Shown here: one piece after another, positions 53,615 through 61,483 of the stretch
How positions within the stretch are numbered: position 1 is the stretch's first letter
Layout of the letters: each line of letters opens with the position of its first letter
Source of the DNA: Paenibacillus piscarius
GTDB lineage: Bacteria; Bacillota; Bacilli; Paenibacillales; Paenibacillaceae
NCBI RefSeq assembly: GCF_022234545.1
Contig: NZ_JAIEUI010000023.1
Coordinates: 57,811-121,810 of the forward strand
Reading direction: 5' to 3'
Length of the DNA stretch: 64,000 nt
Notes under the pieces: generated by a model
Told to the model about the DNA's origin: nothing
The model's input: only the letters and a program-made list of their open reading frames with translations
Database searches by the model: none
Translations under genes and position numbers: made by a program

Positions 53615-54672
53615 ATGTTCTCCGCTCCCGCGACGCCTGCACTCTCGAAGGTCGCCATCTCCCGCATGATCCGGCAGACCGCTTCGATGAAATGCAGGCA
53701 CAGCGCCCCGCCTGTCCCTTCACCCAGACGCAGGCCCATATCAAGCAGCGCCTCCAGGCCGAGGCGGTCCAGCATCAGCTTATGGCCCTGCTCACCGGAT
53801 ACATGGGAGGCAATCATATACGCAGTTGATTCCGGGGCCAGGGCCTTCGCAATTAAGGCGGCCGCCCCGGAGATGAAGCCGTCCAGAATGACCGGAATCC
53901 GCAGCGAGGCTGCTCCGAGAATCAGGCCGGCCAGACCGGCAATCTCCAGCCCTCCGACCTTGGCGAGCACATCAATCGGATCTGCGGGGTCGGGGGCATT
54001 TACTTGGAGCGCGCGTTCAACCACTGAGATTTTGCGGAGAAGCTGTTCATCACCAATCCCGGTCCCCCGTCCGACTGCCGCCTCTGCCGGGATTCCTTCA
54101 AGCGCGCATAACACGGCAGCACTCGCCGTAGTATTGCCGATACCCATCTCACCAGTAATCAGGATTTCCGTTCCGTTCTCCACCGCTTCCCGGGCCGTTT
54201 CCATCCCGACCAGGATAGCGCGCATGGCTTCCTCGCGGCTCATGGCCGGGCCAGCCGCCATATTATCAGTGCCCCGGCGTACCTTGCGGTTAATCAGCTG
54301 CGGATGATCAATGTCACCCTGAATGCCGATATCCACGAACTGTACGTCTGCGCCGCCCTGACGGGCCAGCACATTCACAGCCGCGCCGCCGTTCAGGAAA
54401 TTATACGCCATCTGCATCGTAACCTCCTGCGGAAAAGCACTGACGCCCTCACAGCAGACCCCATGGTCCGCAGCCATCACCACGACGGTGCGCTTGCCGT
54501 AACAGGGCTGCTCCACCTTGGAGATCCCGGCGAGCCGGACAGCCAGCGCCTCCAGCCGCCCCAAGCTGCCTGGGGGCTTGGTCAGGCTGTTCAGGCGGAG
54601 AACCGCGCGCAGTGTAGCTTTTTCGTCAGGCGGAGCAATCCGTCCAGTTACTTCTTGAATGGCTGAGATCAT
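53611..54672 (-). CDS. cobT: Nicotinate-nucleotide-DMB phosphoribosyltransferase CobT
   Basis: Makes alpha-ribazole phosphate from nicotinate mononucleotide and the lower-ligand base. 353 residues, standard. Motifs: LTKPPGSLGRLEALAVRLAG (about residues 30-49), VMAADHGVCCEGVSAFPQEV (about 66-85), GEMGIGNTTASAA (about 174-186), and LRLGEGTGGALC with the catalytic Glu (about 314-325). GGAGG precedes the ATG at 54672. First gene of cobT-U-S-Q-ynfA. I looked for a cobalamin riboswitch upstream and did not see one. Confidence 0.95.
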   Translation of the reverse strand: MISAIQEVTGRIAPPDEKATLRAVLRLNSLTKPPGSLGRLEALAVRLAGISKVEQPCYGKRTVVVMAADHGVCCEGVSAFPQEVTMQMAYNFLNGGAAVNVLARQGGADVQFVDIGIQGDIDHPQLINRKVRRGTDNMAAGPAMSREEAMRAILVGMETAREAVENGTEILITGEMGIGNTTASAAVLCALEGIPAEAAVGRGTGIGDEQLLRKISVVERALQVNAPDPADPIDVLAKVGGLEIAGLAGLILGAASLRIPVILDGFISGAAALIAKALAPESTAYMIASHVSGEQGHKLMLDRLGLEALLDMGLRLGEGTGGALCLHFIEAVCRIMREMATFESAGVAGAENI

Positions 54673-54982
54673 TAATAATGCCTCCTATTAGATAGTGCGA
54701 AAGCAGACTCCCGCTGCAAGAATACATCTGTGTCTGCTGCTCTGGTTACGTTAACGCTGCTCAACTGTCACTGAAGCCAAAATTTGCGAACGTTGCAGGC
54801 CATCCTGCCCATTAGCGAACACAAGGGCTAGACCTGTATGAGTAGACTAAATTAGTTAAAGTGCCGCTGTGGAAGTTATGAAGTGTGCAAGGAGGCGAGG
54901 TGGAGTTCAGGTGGATGCGGTGGGTGCAGCAGGTGTGATGATGCAGTGGAGTGGTGCAAGCGCGTCGTCGGTCAAGTTAGCC

Positions 54983-55360
54983 AAATTCAAGTGCACTAAT
55001 ACCCCTCATCCGACCGCCGAGCCTCATTTCGCCGAAATCGGGTGCACTAATACCCCTCATCCGCCCGCTGAGTCCCATTTCGCCGAATTCAGGTGCACTT
55101 GTGCACCACAGCACTTTAGGATCAAAGGGACTAATCCCTCTCATTTCCTCACCAGTCTACTTTCCACCACAACCAAAGGGATTTCTCCCTCTCTTCCTCC
55201 CATTAGCCCACTTTCCGCCACCATCAAAGGGATTTCTCCCTCTATTTCCCCTCACCAGCCTACTTTCCTCCACAATCAAGGGGATTTCTCCCTCTCTTGC
55301 CTCCCATCAGCCCACTTTCCGCCACCATCAAAGGGACTTCTCCCTCTCTTTGCTCCCCCG
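54983..55360. repeat. Tandem 51-52-base repeat array, family B
   Basis: GTGCACT recurs at 54991, 55042 and 55093 (51-base pitch). CAAAGGGATTTCTCCCTCT-type hairpin units follow, with their AAAGGGA (once AAGGGGA) starting at 55124, 55175, 55226, 55278 and 55330 (pitch 51, 51, 52, 52). The sequence between hairpins alternates between two forms (CACCAGYCTACTTTCC and CCCATYAGCCCACTTTCC), giving a 103-base higher-order unit. GGTGCAC-TT-GTGCACC at 55092-55107 is a perfect hairpin. No gene was found in 54673-55598. Confidence 0.8.
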
Positions 55361-55494
55361 CCTGCTGAGCTCTCTCCCCATCAGCCTACGTCCCGCCACA
55401 ATTACCTGGTTACCTCTCAACAGCCTCCCCGCCCTCCAACTTCCAGCACCCAGCCAACTCCCCCGGCCCCCATCCTTCCCCCAATAATGCCCAA

Positions 55495-55527
55495 AAGCCC
55501 CCTCCACTCGAAGAAGGGGGCTTCCTG
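55495..55527 (-). terminator. Terminator of the MocR-ddl-aminotransferase operon
   Basis: On the minus strand AAGCCCCCT pairs with AGGGGGCTT, followed by TTGGGC. It lies about 70 nt after the aminotransferase stop. Confidence 0.75.
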
Positions 55528-55598
55528 ATCCGGCGGCGGGCCGGAATGCTGCTATAATCTCCCTATTTCTTCCTGCTAGGATTATAGGGGATATGAAA

Positions 55599-56816
55599 TC
55601 AACTTACAATTAGATTTTTCACCTTCATGAAGCTGTCCAGCCGCTCCAGTGCTTCGGTCAGCTTCGCCGTAGAAGCCGCATAGGAGCAGCGGATATAGCC
55701 ATCCCCGCCAGCCCCGAACACATGGCCCGGAACGACAGCAACGCCAGCCTCCTTCAGCAGCCTCAGGGCGAACTCCTCAGATCCCATGCCGGTGCGGCTG
55801 ATCGAGGCGAAGGTATAGAATGCCCCCTGCGGCATATGGCACGGCAGTCCGGCCGCCCGCAGTCCCTCCACGAATAGGGTCCGGCGTTCCCGGAAGCGTT
55901 CCTTCATATAGTCTTTATCCGGGAGTGCGCTGCGCAGCGCTTCAACCGCAGCAATCTGCCCCGGCAGAGGTGCGCACATGGCGGTGTACTGATGGATCTT
56001 CAGCATGGCCGAGAGCAGGCCGCGGTTACCGCAGGCATAACCCACCCGCCAGCCCGTCATCGCAAAAGCCTTCGAAAACCCGCTAATCACTACCGTCCGC
56101 TCCATCATCCCGGGCAGGGAGGCGATGCTGACATGCTTGCTGTCATAGGTTAGCTCGGCATAAATCTCATCGGAAATGACGATTAAGCCATGCTCCTTCA
56201 CCACCTCAGCCACCGGCAGCCAGTCCTCGTACGTCATCACAGCCCCGGTCGGATTACTTGGAAAATTCACAATCAGCAGCTTGGAGCGCGGCGTAATCGC
56301 CCGGCGCAGCGCTTCAGCGGTCAGCTTGAACCCTTCCTCCGCCTTCGTCTCCACCGCTGCCAGCGTCCCGCCGTTCAGATGGGCAATCGGTGCATAGGCA
56401 ACATAACCCGGATCAGGAATCAGTACCTCGTCACCCGGAGCAATGAAGGCCCGCAGTGCTAAGTCCACCGCTTCACTGCTGCCCACCGTGACCAGAATCT
56501 CGTTCGCAGGATCGTAGCGCAGACCGAAGCCCGTCTCCAGATAGCCCGCAATCTCTTCCCGCAGCTCCGGCAGCCCGCTGTTCGAGGTATATCCCGTCTC
56601 CCCCCGGTCCAGCGCACGGATACAGGCGGCTCTCACCTGCTTAGGCGTAGCGAAGTCCGGCTCCCCAACGCCAAGTGATATAATATCATTGTTACCCGCA
56701 GCCAGATCAAAAAAAGCGCGGATGCCCGAAGGCGGAATCTCCCGTAAACGCGGAGTCACTGCTTCTTCCTGCCAGGAGCTGCCGGATGGCAGCCGCCCGA
56801 AATTTATTCTGCTCAT
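55599..56816 (-). CDS. PLP-dependent class I/II aminotransferase
   Basis: 405 residues from the ATG at 56816 (a GTG at 56819 is equally coupled to ddl). Fold-type I signatures: SLGVGEPDFATP (about residues 47-58), NFPSNPTGAV (about 183-192), SDEIYAELTY (about 217-226), and the PLP Lys in ISGFSKAFAMTGWRVGYACG (about 243-262). It resembles PatA/aspartate-type aminotransferases with open substrate range. Co-transcription with ddl suggests amino-acid supply for the cell wall, but this is an inference. Confidence 0.92.
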   Translation of the reverse strand: MSRINFGRLPSGSSWQEEAVTPRLREIPPSGIRAFFDLAAGNNDIISLGVGEPDFATPKQVRAACIRALDRGETGYTSNSGLPELREEIAGYLETGFGLRYDPANEILVTVGSSEAVDLALRAFIAPGDEVLIPDPGYVAYAPIAHLNGGTLAAVETKAEEGFKLTAEALRRAITPRSKLLIVNFPSNPTGAVMTYEDWLPVAEVVKEHGLIVISDEIYAELTYDSKHVSIASLPGMMERTVVISGFSKAFAMTGWRVGYACGNRGLLSAMLKIHQYTAMCAPLPGQIAAVEALRSALPDKDYMKERFRERRTLFVEGLRAAGLPCHMPQGAFYTFASISRTGMGSEEFALRLLKEAGVAVVPGHVFGAGGDGYIRCSYAASTAKLTEALERLDSFMKVKNLIVS

Positions 56817-57769
56817 CACCTGCCGCCTCCCTGCATTACATAATGAACCTGTTGTGGTTGCTGTACCTGCAACGACCCGGTAATAATCCTATCCAGCAAT
56901 TGGTCAAAAGAAATCCCAGCCGCCTGAGCACTCTGCGGCAGCAAGCTGGTAGCCGTCATGCCGGGCAGCGTGTTAACCTCCAGCACATATGGAATGCCAT
57001 CCTTCAGCAGCATATCCACCCTTGCATAGACAGCGCATTTCAGCGCCCGGTAACAAGTCAACGCCGCATCCCGCACCCGGGCCTCCACCGCCTCCGGCAG
57101 CCGGATAATCCGCTCCTCGGCCCCGCCCTGCTCATACTTAGCAGTGTAATCGAACCAGTCTGCGCCCAGCGACTGAATCCCAATGACCGGCAGCAGCTCG
57201 CCCTCCAGAATGGAGCAAGTGATCTCCTGACCGGACGTATAGGACTCAATCAGCACTGCGCCTCCATCCGCATGGGCAAAAGCTTTTTCCACCGCCGCCC
57301 GCAGCTCCTCCGGCCCTCTCACCTTGCTCATCCCGATGCTTGATCCGCCGCTGTTCGGCTTCACCATCACCGGATATCCCAGCCGTGCTACGGCATCCGG
57401 GTCATACTCATCGACACGGTCCCAGCACACCCAGTCGGGGGTCGCGATTCCTCGGCTGCGGATAACCGTCTTGGATAACGCCTTATCCATACACAGGCTG
57501 CTTGCGAGCACCCTGCTCCCCGAATAGGGAATGTCAAGCGTCTCCAGGGTGCCTTGCACGGTGCCATCCTCACCATAGGCCCCATGAAGGGCGAGTAGTG
57601 CGAAGTCCAGACCCGCCGTGCCTTCCAGCAGCTCTTTACGCGAGGTAATGTGTACCGGGATTCCTGTGTATTTTGCCGGATCAAGCGCCTTCAGCATCTC
57701 TCTGCCGGTCTTCAGCGACACCTCATATTCGGACGATACCCCGCCCATAATCACACCTACTCTTAACAT
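56816..57769 (-). CDS. ddl: D-alanine-D-alanine ligase
   Basis: ATP-grasp ligase making the D-Ala-D-Ala (or D-Ala-D-X) dipeptide for peptidoglycan. 317 residues. Start block RVGVIMGGVSSEYEVSLKTG (about residues 3-22), LHGAYGEDGTVQG (about 60-72), PVMVKPNSGGSSIGMSKV (about 132-149), and VLEVNTLPGMTATSLLPQSA (about 269-288). It is short of the roughly 360 residues of Gram-positive housekeeping Ddl and is the DdlB-like length. GAGGTG lies upstream; the gap to the MocR gene is 9 nt. Confidence 0.94.
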   Translation of the reverse strand: MLRVGVIMGGVSSEYEVSLKTGREMLKALDPAKYTGIPVHITSRKELLEGTAGLDFALLALHGAYGEDGTVQGTLETLDIPYSGSRVLASSLCMDKALSKTVIRSRGIATPDWVCWDRVDEYDPDAVARLGYPVMVKPNSGGSSIGMSKVRGPEELRAAVEKAFAHADGGAVLIESYTSGQEITCSILEGELLPVIGIQSLGADWFDYTAKYEQGGAEERIIRLPEAVEARVRDAALTCYRALKCAVYARVDMLLKDGIPYVLEVNTLPGMTATSLLPQSAQAAGISFDQLLDRIITGSLQVQQPQQVHYVMQGGGR

Positions 57770-57778
57770 ATCCGCACC

Positions 57779-59239
57779 TCATTCTCCCATTAATGTCCGT
57801 GCTGTCTTGCCGATGATTGCAATGCCCTTGACGATATCCTCATCCGCCACCCTGGAGAAGCCCAGCCGGAGCGTGTTCTGCCCCGCACCATCGGTGAAGA
57901 AGAGTTCTCCCGCCGTAAAAATAACCCCCTGCGCATGGCACGCCGCCAGTAATTCCCTTGTGTTGAAGCCTTCCGCGAACGTTACAAACAGATGCAGCCC
58001 GCCGTCTCCCGACAATGCGGCATAAGGAATATGCTCCTTGCAGCAGGCGAGGGTCAGCTCGTATTTGCGTTTGTATTCCAGCCGGGCTTTTTTGAGATAC
58101 TTCTCCAGATTGCCGCCCAGCAGATATTGATACAGCACCGACTGGTCGAGCGTTGAGGTATGAATCGTCCGCGCCCGCTTGACGCTCTCCAGATAATAGA
58201 TCAGCTCCTGATCCGCCAGCACCCAGCCGACCCGCAGTCCGGGGAACAGCACCTTGGAAAAGCTCCCAAGATACACCACACTATTCCCGCTGCCCCCCGC
58301 CGCGATGAGCGGTGCCACATGGGCGCCCGAATAACGCAGCTCCTCGTTGAACCCGTCCTCAATGACCGGCACGCCATAGTGCTGCATCAGCTTCATGAGG
58401 CTGTGTCTTTTCTCGGGGGACATGACGATGCCGGTGGGGTTGTGGTAGGAAGGAACGAGATACGCACAGTCATATTCCCGTTCCATGAGCGCCTGCTCCA
58501 GCTCGCCCAGGTGGATGCCGTCCCGTTCCATCGTGATGCCGTGGATGCCGAAGCCGTGCAGCTTCAGATTCTTGATTGCCGTATGATGCGTCGGATTCTC
58601 GCAAAGGACCGCGCCGTGCCGCTTGCCGAGAGCCGACAGCACCAGGTCGAAGCCCTCCGTGAAGCCGTTCGTGATCAGGAGGTCTTTTCCGTGCAGATCC
58701 ACGCCTTTATGCTCCATATATTGTTTGAGATAGTCTATTAATGGTTTATAGCCCTTCGCATATCCATAGTTCAGCAGAACGTTGCCCTCTACGGCCATCC
58801 GTTCCATAAACGCTCTGCGGACCTGATCCAGCTCGAAGAGACGTTCATCCGGGGCGATGCTGGTAAAAGAAATCGTGCCCTTCTCCGCGCGGATGCCCCG
58901 CTTCATAATGTCCAGCTCCTCCGCAAGCAGCGCCTGGCCGCTGAGCCGTTCTGTCCAGTTGATCGTCCATGGCGTGGTTTCCTCGCTGCTGCGGGCCGCT
59001 GCTCCCGGGGAGACATAACTGCCCTGGCCCTGTACCGTGTAGGCGAAGCCGTCATCCTCCAGCCCTTCATAGGCTGAGATCACCGAATTCCGGCTGACCT
59101 TCAGCAGGCTGCTGAGCTCACGAGTTGAGGGAAGCTTTTGGCCGCCCTGGAGCGCGCTTTTGATGATGAGATGCCTCATGTAATCCTTCACCTGGATATA
59201 GACCGGACGTCCGGCAATGAGCTTGAAATCCTTGAACAT
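57779..59239 (-). CDS. MocR-family regulator (GntR HTH + aminotransferase domain), possible DdlR
   Basis: 486 residues from the ATG at 59239 (TGGAGGCG upstream). An N-terminal GntR winged helix (LPSTRELSSLLKVSRNSVIS, about residues 36-55) is followed by a linker and a fold-type I aminotransferase domain with PLP Lys in GSFSKVLFPGLRVGW (about 320-334). MocR proteins sense PLP-linked ligands. DdlR of Brevibacillus, a MocR protein, activates ddl; the direct linkage to ddl here makes that role likely, although the order is co-directional. Confidence 0.9.
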   Translation of the reverse strand: MFKDFKLIAGRPVYIQVKDYMRHLIIKSALQGGQKLPSTRELSSLLKVSRNSVISAYEGLEDDGFAYTVQGQGSYVSPGAAARSSEETTPWTINWTERLSGQALLAEELDIMKRGIRAEKGTISFTSIAPDERLFELDQVRRAFMERMAVEGNVLLNYGYAKGYKPLIDYLKQYMEHKGVDLHGKDLLITNGFTEGFDLVLSALGKRHGAVLCENPTHHTAIKNLKLHGFGIHGITMERDGIHLGELEQALMEREYDCAYLVPSYHNPTGIVMSPEKRHSLMKLMQHYGVPVIEDGFNEELRYSGAHVAPLIAAGGSGNSVVYLGSFSKVLFPGLRVGWVLADQELIYYLESVKRARTIHTSTLDQSVLYQYLLGGNLEKYLKKARLEYKRKYELTLACCKEHIPYAALSGDGGLHLFVTFAEGFNTRELLAACHAQGVIFTAGELFFTDGAGQNTLRLGFSRVADEDIVKGIAIIGKTARTLMGE

Positions 59240-59282
59240 CCTGTGATCGCCTCCATAGCTATCATGGCACAGACGCCGCCGT

Positions 59283-59327
59283 AAAAAAAGAACCACAGCC
59301 CCGGGATTTTCTGCCGGGTGTGGTTCT
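59283..59327 (-). terminator. Strong terminator just upstream of the MocR gene
   Basis: On the minus strand AGAACCACA pairs with TGTGGTTCT, with inner CCCGG / CCGGG pairing, followed by seven T. It lies 44 nt before the MocR ATG and about 290 nt after cobC, so it either ends the cobD-cbiZ-cbiB-cobC transcript or attenuates mocR-ddl. Confidence 0.8.
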
Positions 59328-59335
59328 GGGGTCGG

Positions 59336-59524
59336 TTCTGTTGTATTTTGTACATTCAGATTAGCGTATATTGGCTTCTTTTTGCGTTCTGCTGCATTAT
59401 GTACATTAGAATTTTGGATTTCACCCGTTAACGGGCCAATTGATGAAATTCTGTTGCAGGAAATACAGCAGAATGAGTTTTGGCGCGTTTTTTAGACTAA
59501 TCTGATGTACAGAGTGCAATCACC
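59336..59524. repeat. Four-unit inverted intergenic element, family C
   Basis: Forward units begin TTCTGTTGTATTTTGTACAT at 59336 and TTCTGCTGCATTATGTACAT at 59387. Inverted units end at 59473 and 59524. The pitch is 51 bases on both sides, and the centre (59430) falls on the perfect 12-bp palindrome CCCGTTAACGGG at 59424-59435. It fills most of the gap between the MocR gene and cobC (59240-59620). Confidence 0.75.
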
Positions 59525-59620
59525 CGTCAGCGGTTGCGCGTAATCATCAGCATCTGCGTTAGTGATAGCCTGTTCATCTGCGGACCATCATCCGCCAGAG
59601 GTTGCGCCATCAGTCACCCG

Positions 59621-60472
59621 TTAGCCTTCCTTCTCTGCCATGCGCCAATTTCCTCTTTCTCTGCGCAGACGCAGGACCGTAACCTCACCTGGAGCCGGTG
59701 CTGCTGCGGTATAAAAGGTCACACCTTCGACGATCTGCGCCAGCAGCTGCCGGATAACGCCGCCATGGGTTACCAGCATAACACGGAATATTACAGGGTT
59801 CTGGTGTTCGTTTGGCTTCAGCAGAGCGGCCTCTGGACTACACGCTTCCGTGGAGAGGTCCGCCGGATAAGCCGTTTCCGCTACTACCGATGCCTCTGCC
59901 TCCTGCTGAAGCTCCGTCCAGAAATCATCAACCCGGGCGGCGAATTGCGCCCACGCCTCCCCTCCCGGCGGTGTTGCCGCCTCCGGGTTGTCAATCCAGC
60001 TCCGGTACAGCGGGTTATCCTTGAGCTGATCATACGTGCAGCCTTCCCACGCTCCGAAGTCCATCTCCAGCAGCCGGGCATCATAGCGCGCCTTCGGCTC
60101 CAGGTTCGGAATCAAGGCCGTCAGGGTCTCCCGGCACCGGCGCAGGTCGCTGCAATAGACGCGGCAGAATTCCCCGGTAAGCGGCGGCTGTGTCCGCAGC
60201 TTATCAAGCCGTTCCGCCTCCCCCTGTGCAAGCGGTACATCCGTCCTCCCCACATAACGCCGTTCCTGATTCCACTGTGTATAGCCGTGACGGACTAGCA
60301 CCAGCTCCAGTTCCGGCTGCGCAGGCTGAAGCCAAGACGGTTGTGTACTCTGCACCTTTTGAGCTCCCTGAACCTCCTGAACTTTCTGAGCTTTCAGTGC
60401 TTCCTGAGCTTCCTGCCTCTTCTGTACAGCTGGAGAAGAATCCCCCGAACTCCCTGCTTGGACATTCCCCAT
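59621..60472 (-). CDS. cobC: Alpha-ribazole phosphatase-like histidine phosphatase (CobC)
   Basis: Removes the phosphate from alpha-ribazole phosphate or adenosylcobalamin phosphate. 283 residues from the ATG at 60472, with GGGGGGTGA upstream overlapping the cbiB stop. The phosphatase core starts late, at LVLVRHGYTQWN (RHG near residue 64), with LLEMDFGAWEGCTYDQL and VTHGGVIRQLL intact. An N-terminal extension of about 55 residues has AQKVQEVQGAQKVQ low complexity, and a 35-residue insertion precedes the second His. The extension matches in style the one on CbiZ. Confidence 0.88.
   Translation of the reverse strand: MGNVQAGSSGDSSPAVQKRQEAQEALKAQKVQEVQGAQKVQSTQPSWLQPAQPELELVLVRHGYTQWNQERRYVGRTDVPLAQGEAERLDKLRTQPPLTGEFCRVYCSDLRRCRETLTALIPNLEPKARYDARLLEMDFGAWEGCTYDQLKDNPLYRSWIDNPEAATPPGGEAWAQFAARVDDFWTELQQEAEASVVAETAYPADLSTEACSPEAALLKPNEHQNPVIFRVMLVTHGGVIRQLLAQIVEGVTFYTAAAPAPGEVTVLRLRRERGNWRMAEKEG
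60356..60430 (-). repeat. Nine-base coding repeat in cobC
   Basis: Degenerate tandem units of the CCTGAACTT/CCTGAGCTT kind on the plus strand encode (A/V)Q(K/E) triplets near the CobC N-terminus. Confidence 0.65.
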
Positions 60473-60477
60473 GCCGC

Positions 60478-61443
60478 TCACCCCCCGATCCCATGCCACA
60501 GCAAAGCAGCCGCTGCACAGATGCAGACAAATATAGCTGAGGACCACATCATCATCCGCGAGGTTACAATAATATCCTCCGGCTCCATCGTCCGAAGCGG
60601 ATCACCCATGTACGCGCGGAAGGAGGCGACTCCATGGTACACATTCTCACCGCCCAGCCGGATGCCAAGAGCTCCGGCCACCGCTGATTCCGGGTAGCCG
60701 CTGTTCGGACTGGGATGAAGATGGGCATCCCGGCGAACAGTGCACCAGCATTTGCGCCAGTCCAGCCGCAGAAGTGCAGCACACAAGGTTAAGAGCAGCG
60801 CGGTCAACCGCGCCGGTATGTAGTTGGCGGCATCATCCAGGCGGGCTGATGCCCAGCCGAGGTCGCGGTATTTATCATTCTTGTAGCCGACCATGGAATC
60901 TAGCGTGTTCACCGCACGGTAAGCCATAGCCAGCGGTGCCCCGCCCAGCAGGGCGAAGAACAGCGGCGAGATAATCGCATCAACGATATTCTCCGCGACC
61001 GTCTCGACCGTTCCGCGCACAATCTCCGGGCTGTCCAGATGGCCTGTATCGCGGCCGACGATCATCCCGAGCGCCCGCCGGGCCGCCGGAATATCTCCCT
61101 TACGCAGCTCGGCGTATACCGCCATACCTGCGTCCTTCAGGCCTTTGGAGGCGATGGTAGTCGAGATTATCCAGACTTCAGCAATCCCGGCCAGCCAGGG
61201 AGACAGCCGGGCGAGCAGCATGACAAGCAGCGCGGTCAGTGCCCATGCGCCGCCCGCCACCAGCAGCGGCAGGAGAACTCCCGCCCGCTTCAGCGCGCGG
61301 GGGGCTCCGGCGAAGCGGCGGATCAGCCGCTCAACCGCAGTAATTGCCTTCCCGATATAAATAACCGGATGGGGCAGGATGCGCGGATCGCCGACGATCC
61401 GGTCCACAAGATAAGCAGCCAGCAGGATGATCGCAAGCCTCAA
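60478..61443 (-). CDS. cbiB: Adenosylcobinamide-phosphate synthase CbiB
   Basis: Attaches (R)-1-aminopropan-2-ol phosphate to adenosylcobyric acid; integral membrane. 321 residues from a TTG at 61443 with GGGGTGAG upstream. Family blocks: YLVDRIVGDPRILPHPVIYI (about residues 11-30), VGRDTGHLDSPEIVRGTVET (about 128-147), DSMVGYKNDKYRDLGWASAR (about 186-205), and HPSPNSGYPESAVAGALGI (about 241-259). It uses the product of the neighbouring cobD. Confidence 0.95.
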   Translation of the reverse strand: MRLAIILLAAYLVDRIVGDPRILPHPVIYIGKAITAVERLIRRFAGAPRALKRAGVLLPLLVAGGAWALTALLVMLLARLSPWLAGIAEVWIISTTIASKGLKDAGMAVYAELRKGDIPAARRALGMIVGRDTGHLDSPEIVRGTVETVAENIVDAIISPLFFALLGGAPLAMAYRAVNTLDSMVGYKNDKYRDLGWASARLDDAANYIPARLTALLLTLCAALLRLDWRKCWCTVRRDAHLHPSPNSGYPESAVAGALGIRLGGENVYHGVASFRAYMGDPLRTMEPEDIIVTSRMMMWSSAIFVCICAAAALLWHGIGG

Positions 61444-61483
61444 CTTGGCTCACCCCGCCGTCCTGTACAGCAGTCCGTGTTCA

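Noticed and set aside
54673..54870. Possible cobalamin riboswitch upstream of cobT
   Set aside because: I looked for the conserved B12-box and core motifs on the minus strand here and upstream of cobD and found none; only an AGCAGAC/GTCTGCT hairpin without a U-run is present.
55124..55340. CRISPR-like appearance (19-base palindromic repeats with about 32-base gaps)
   Set aside because: The gaps are themselves repeated in two alternating forms instead of being unique spacers, the repeats are short and imperfect, and no cas gene is nearby.
54869..55528. 219-codon open frame through the 55-kb repeat array
   Set aside because: Many units are 51 bases, a multiple of three, so the frame stays open by repetition. 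It has no fitting ribosome-binding site, and the product is low-complexity Pro/Ser/His.
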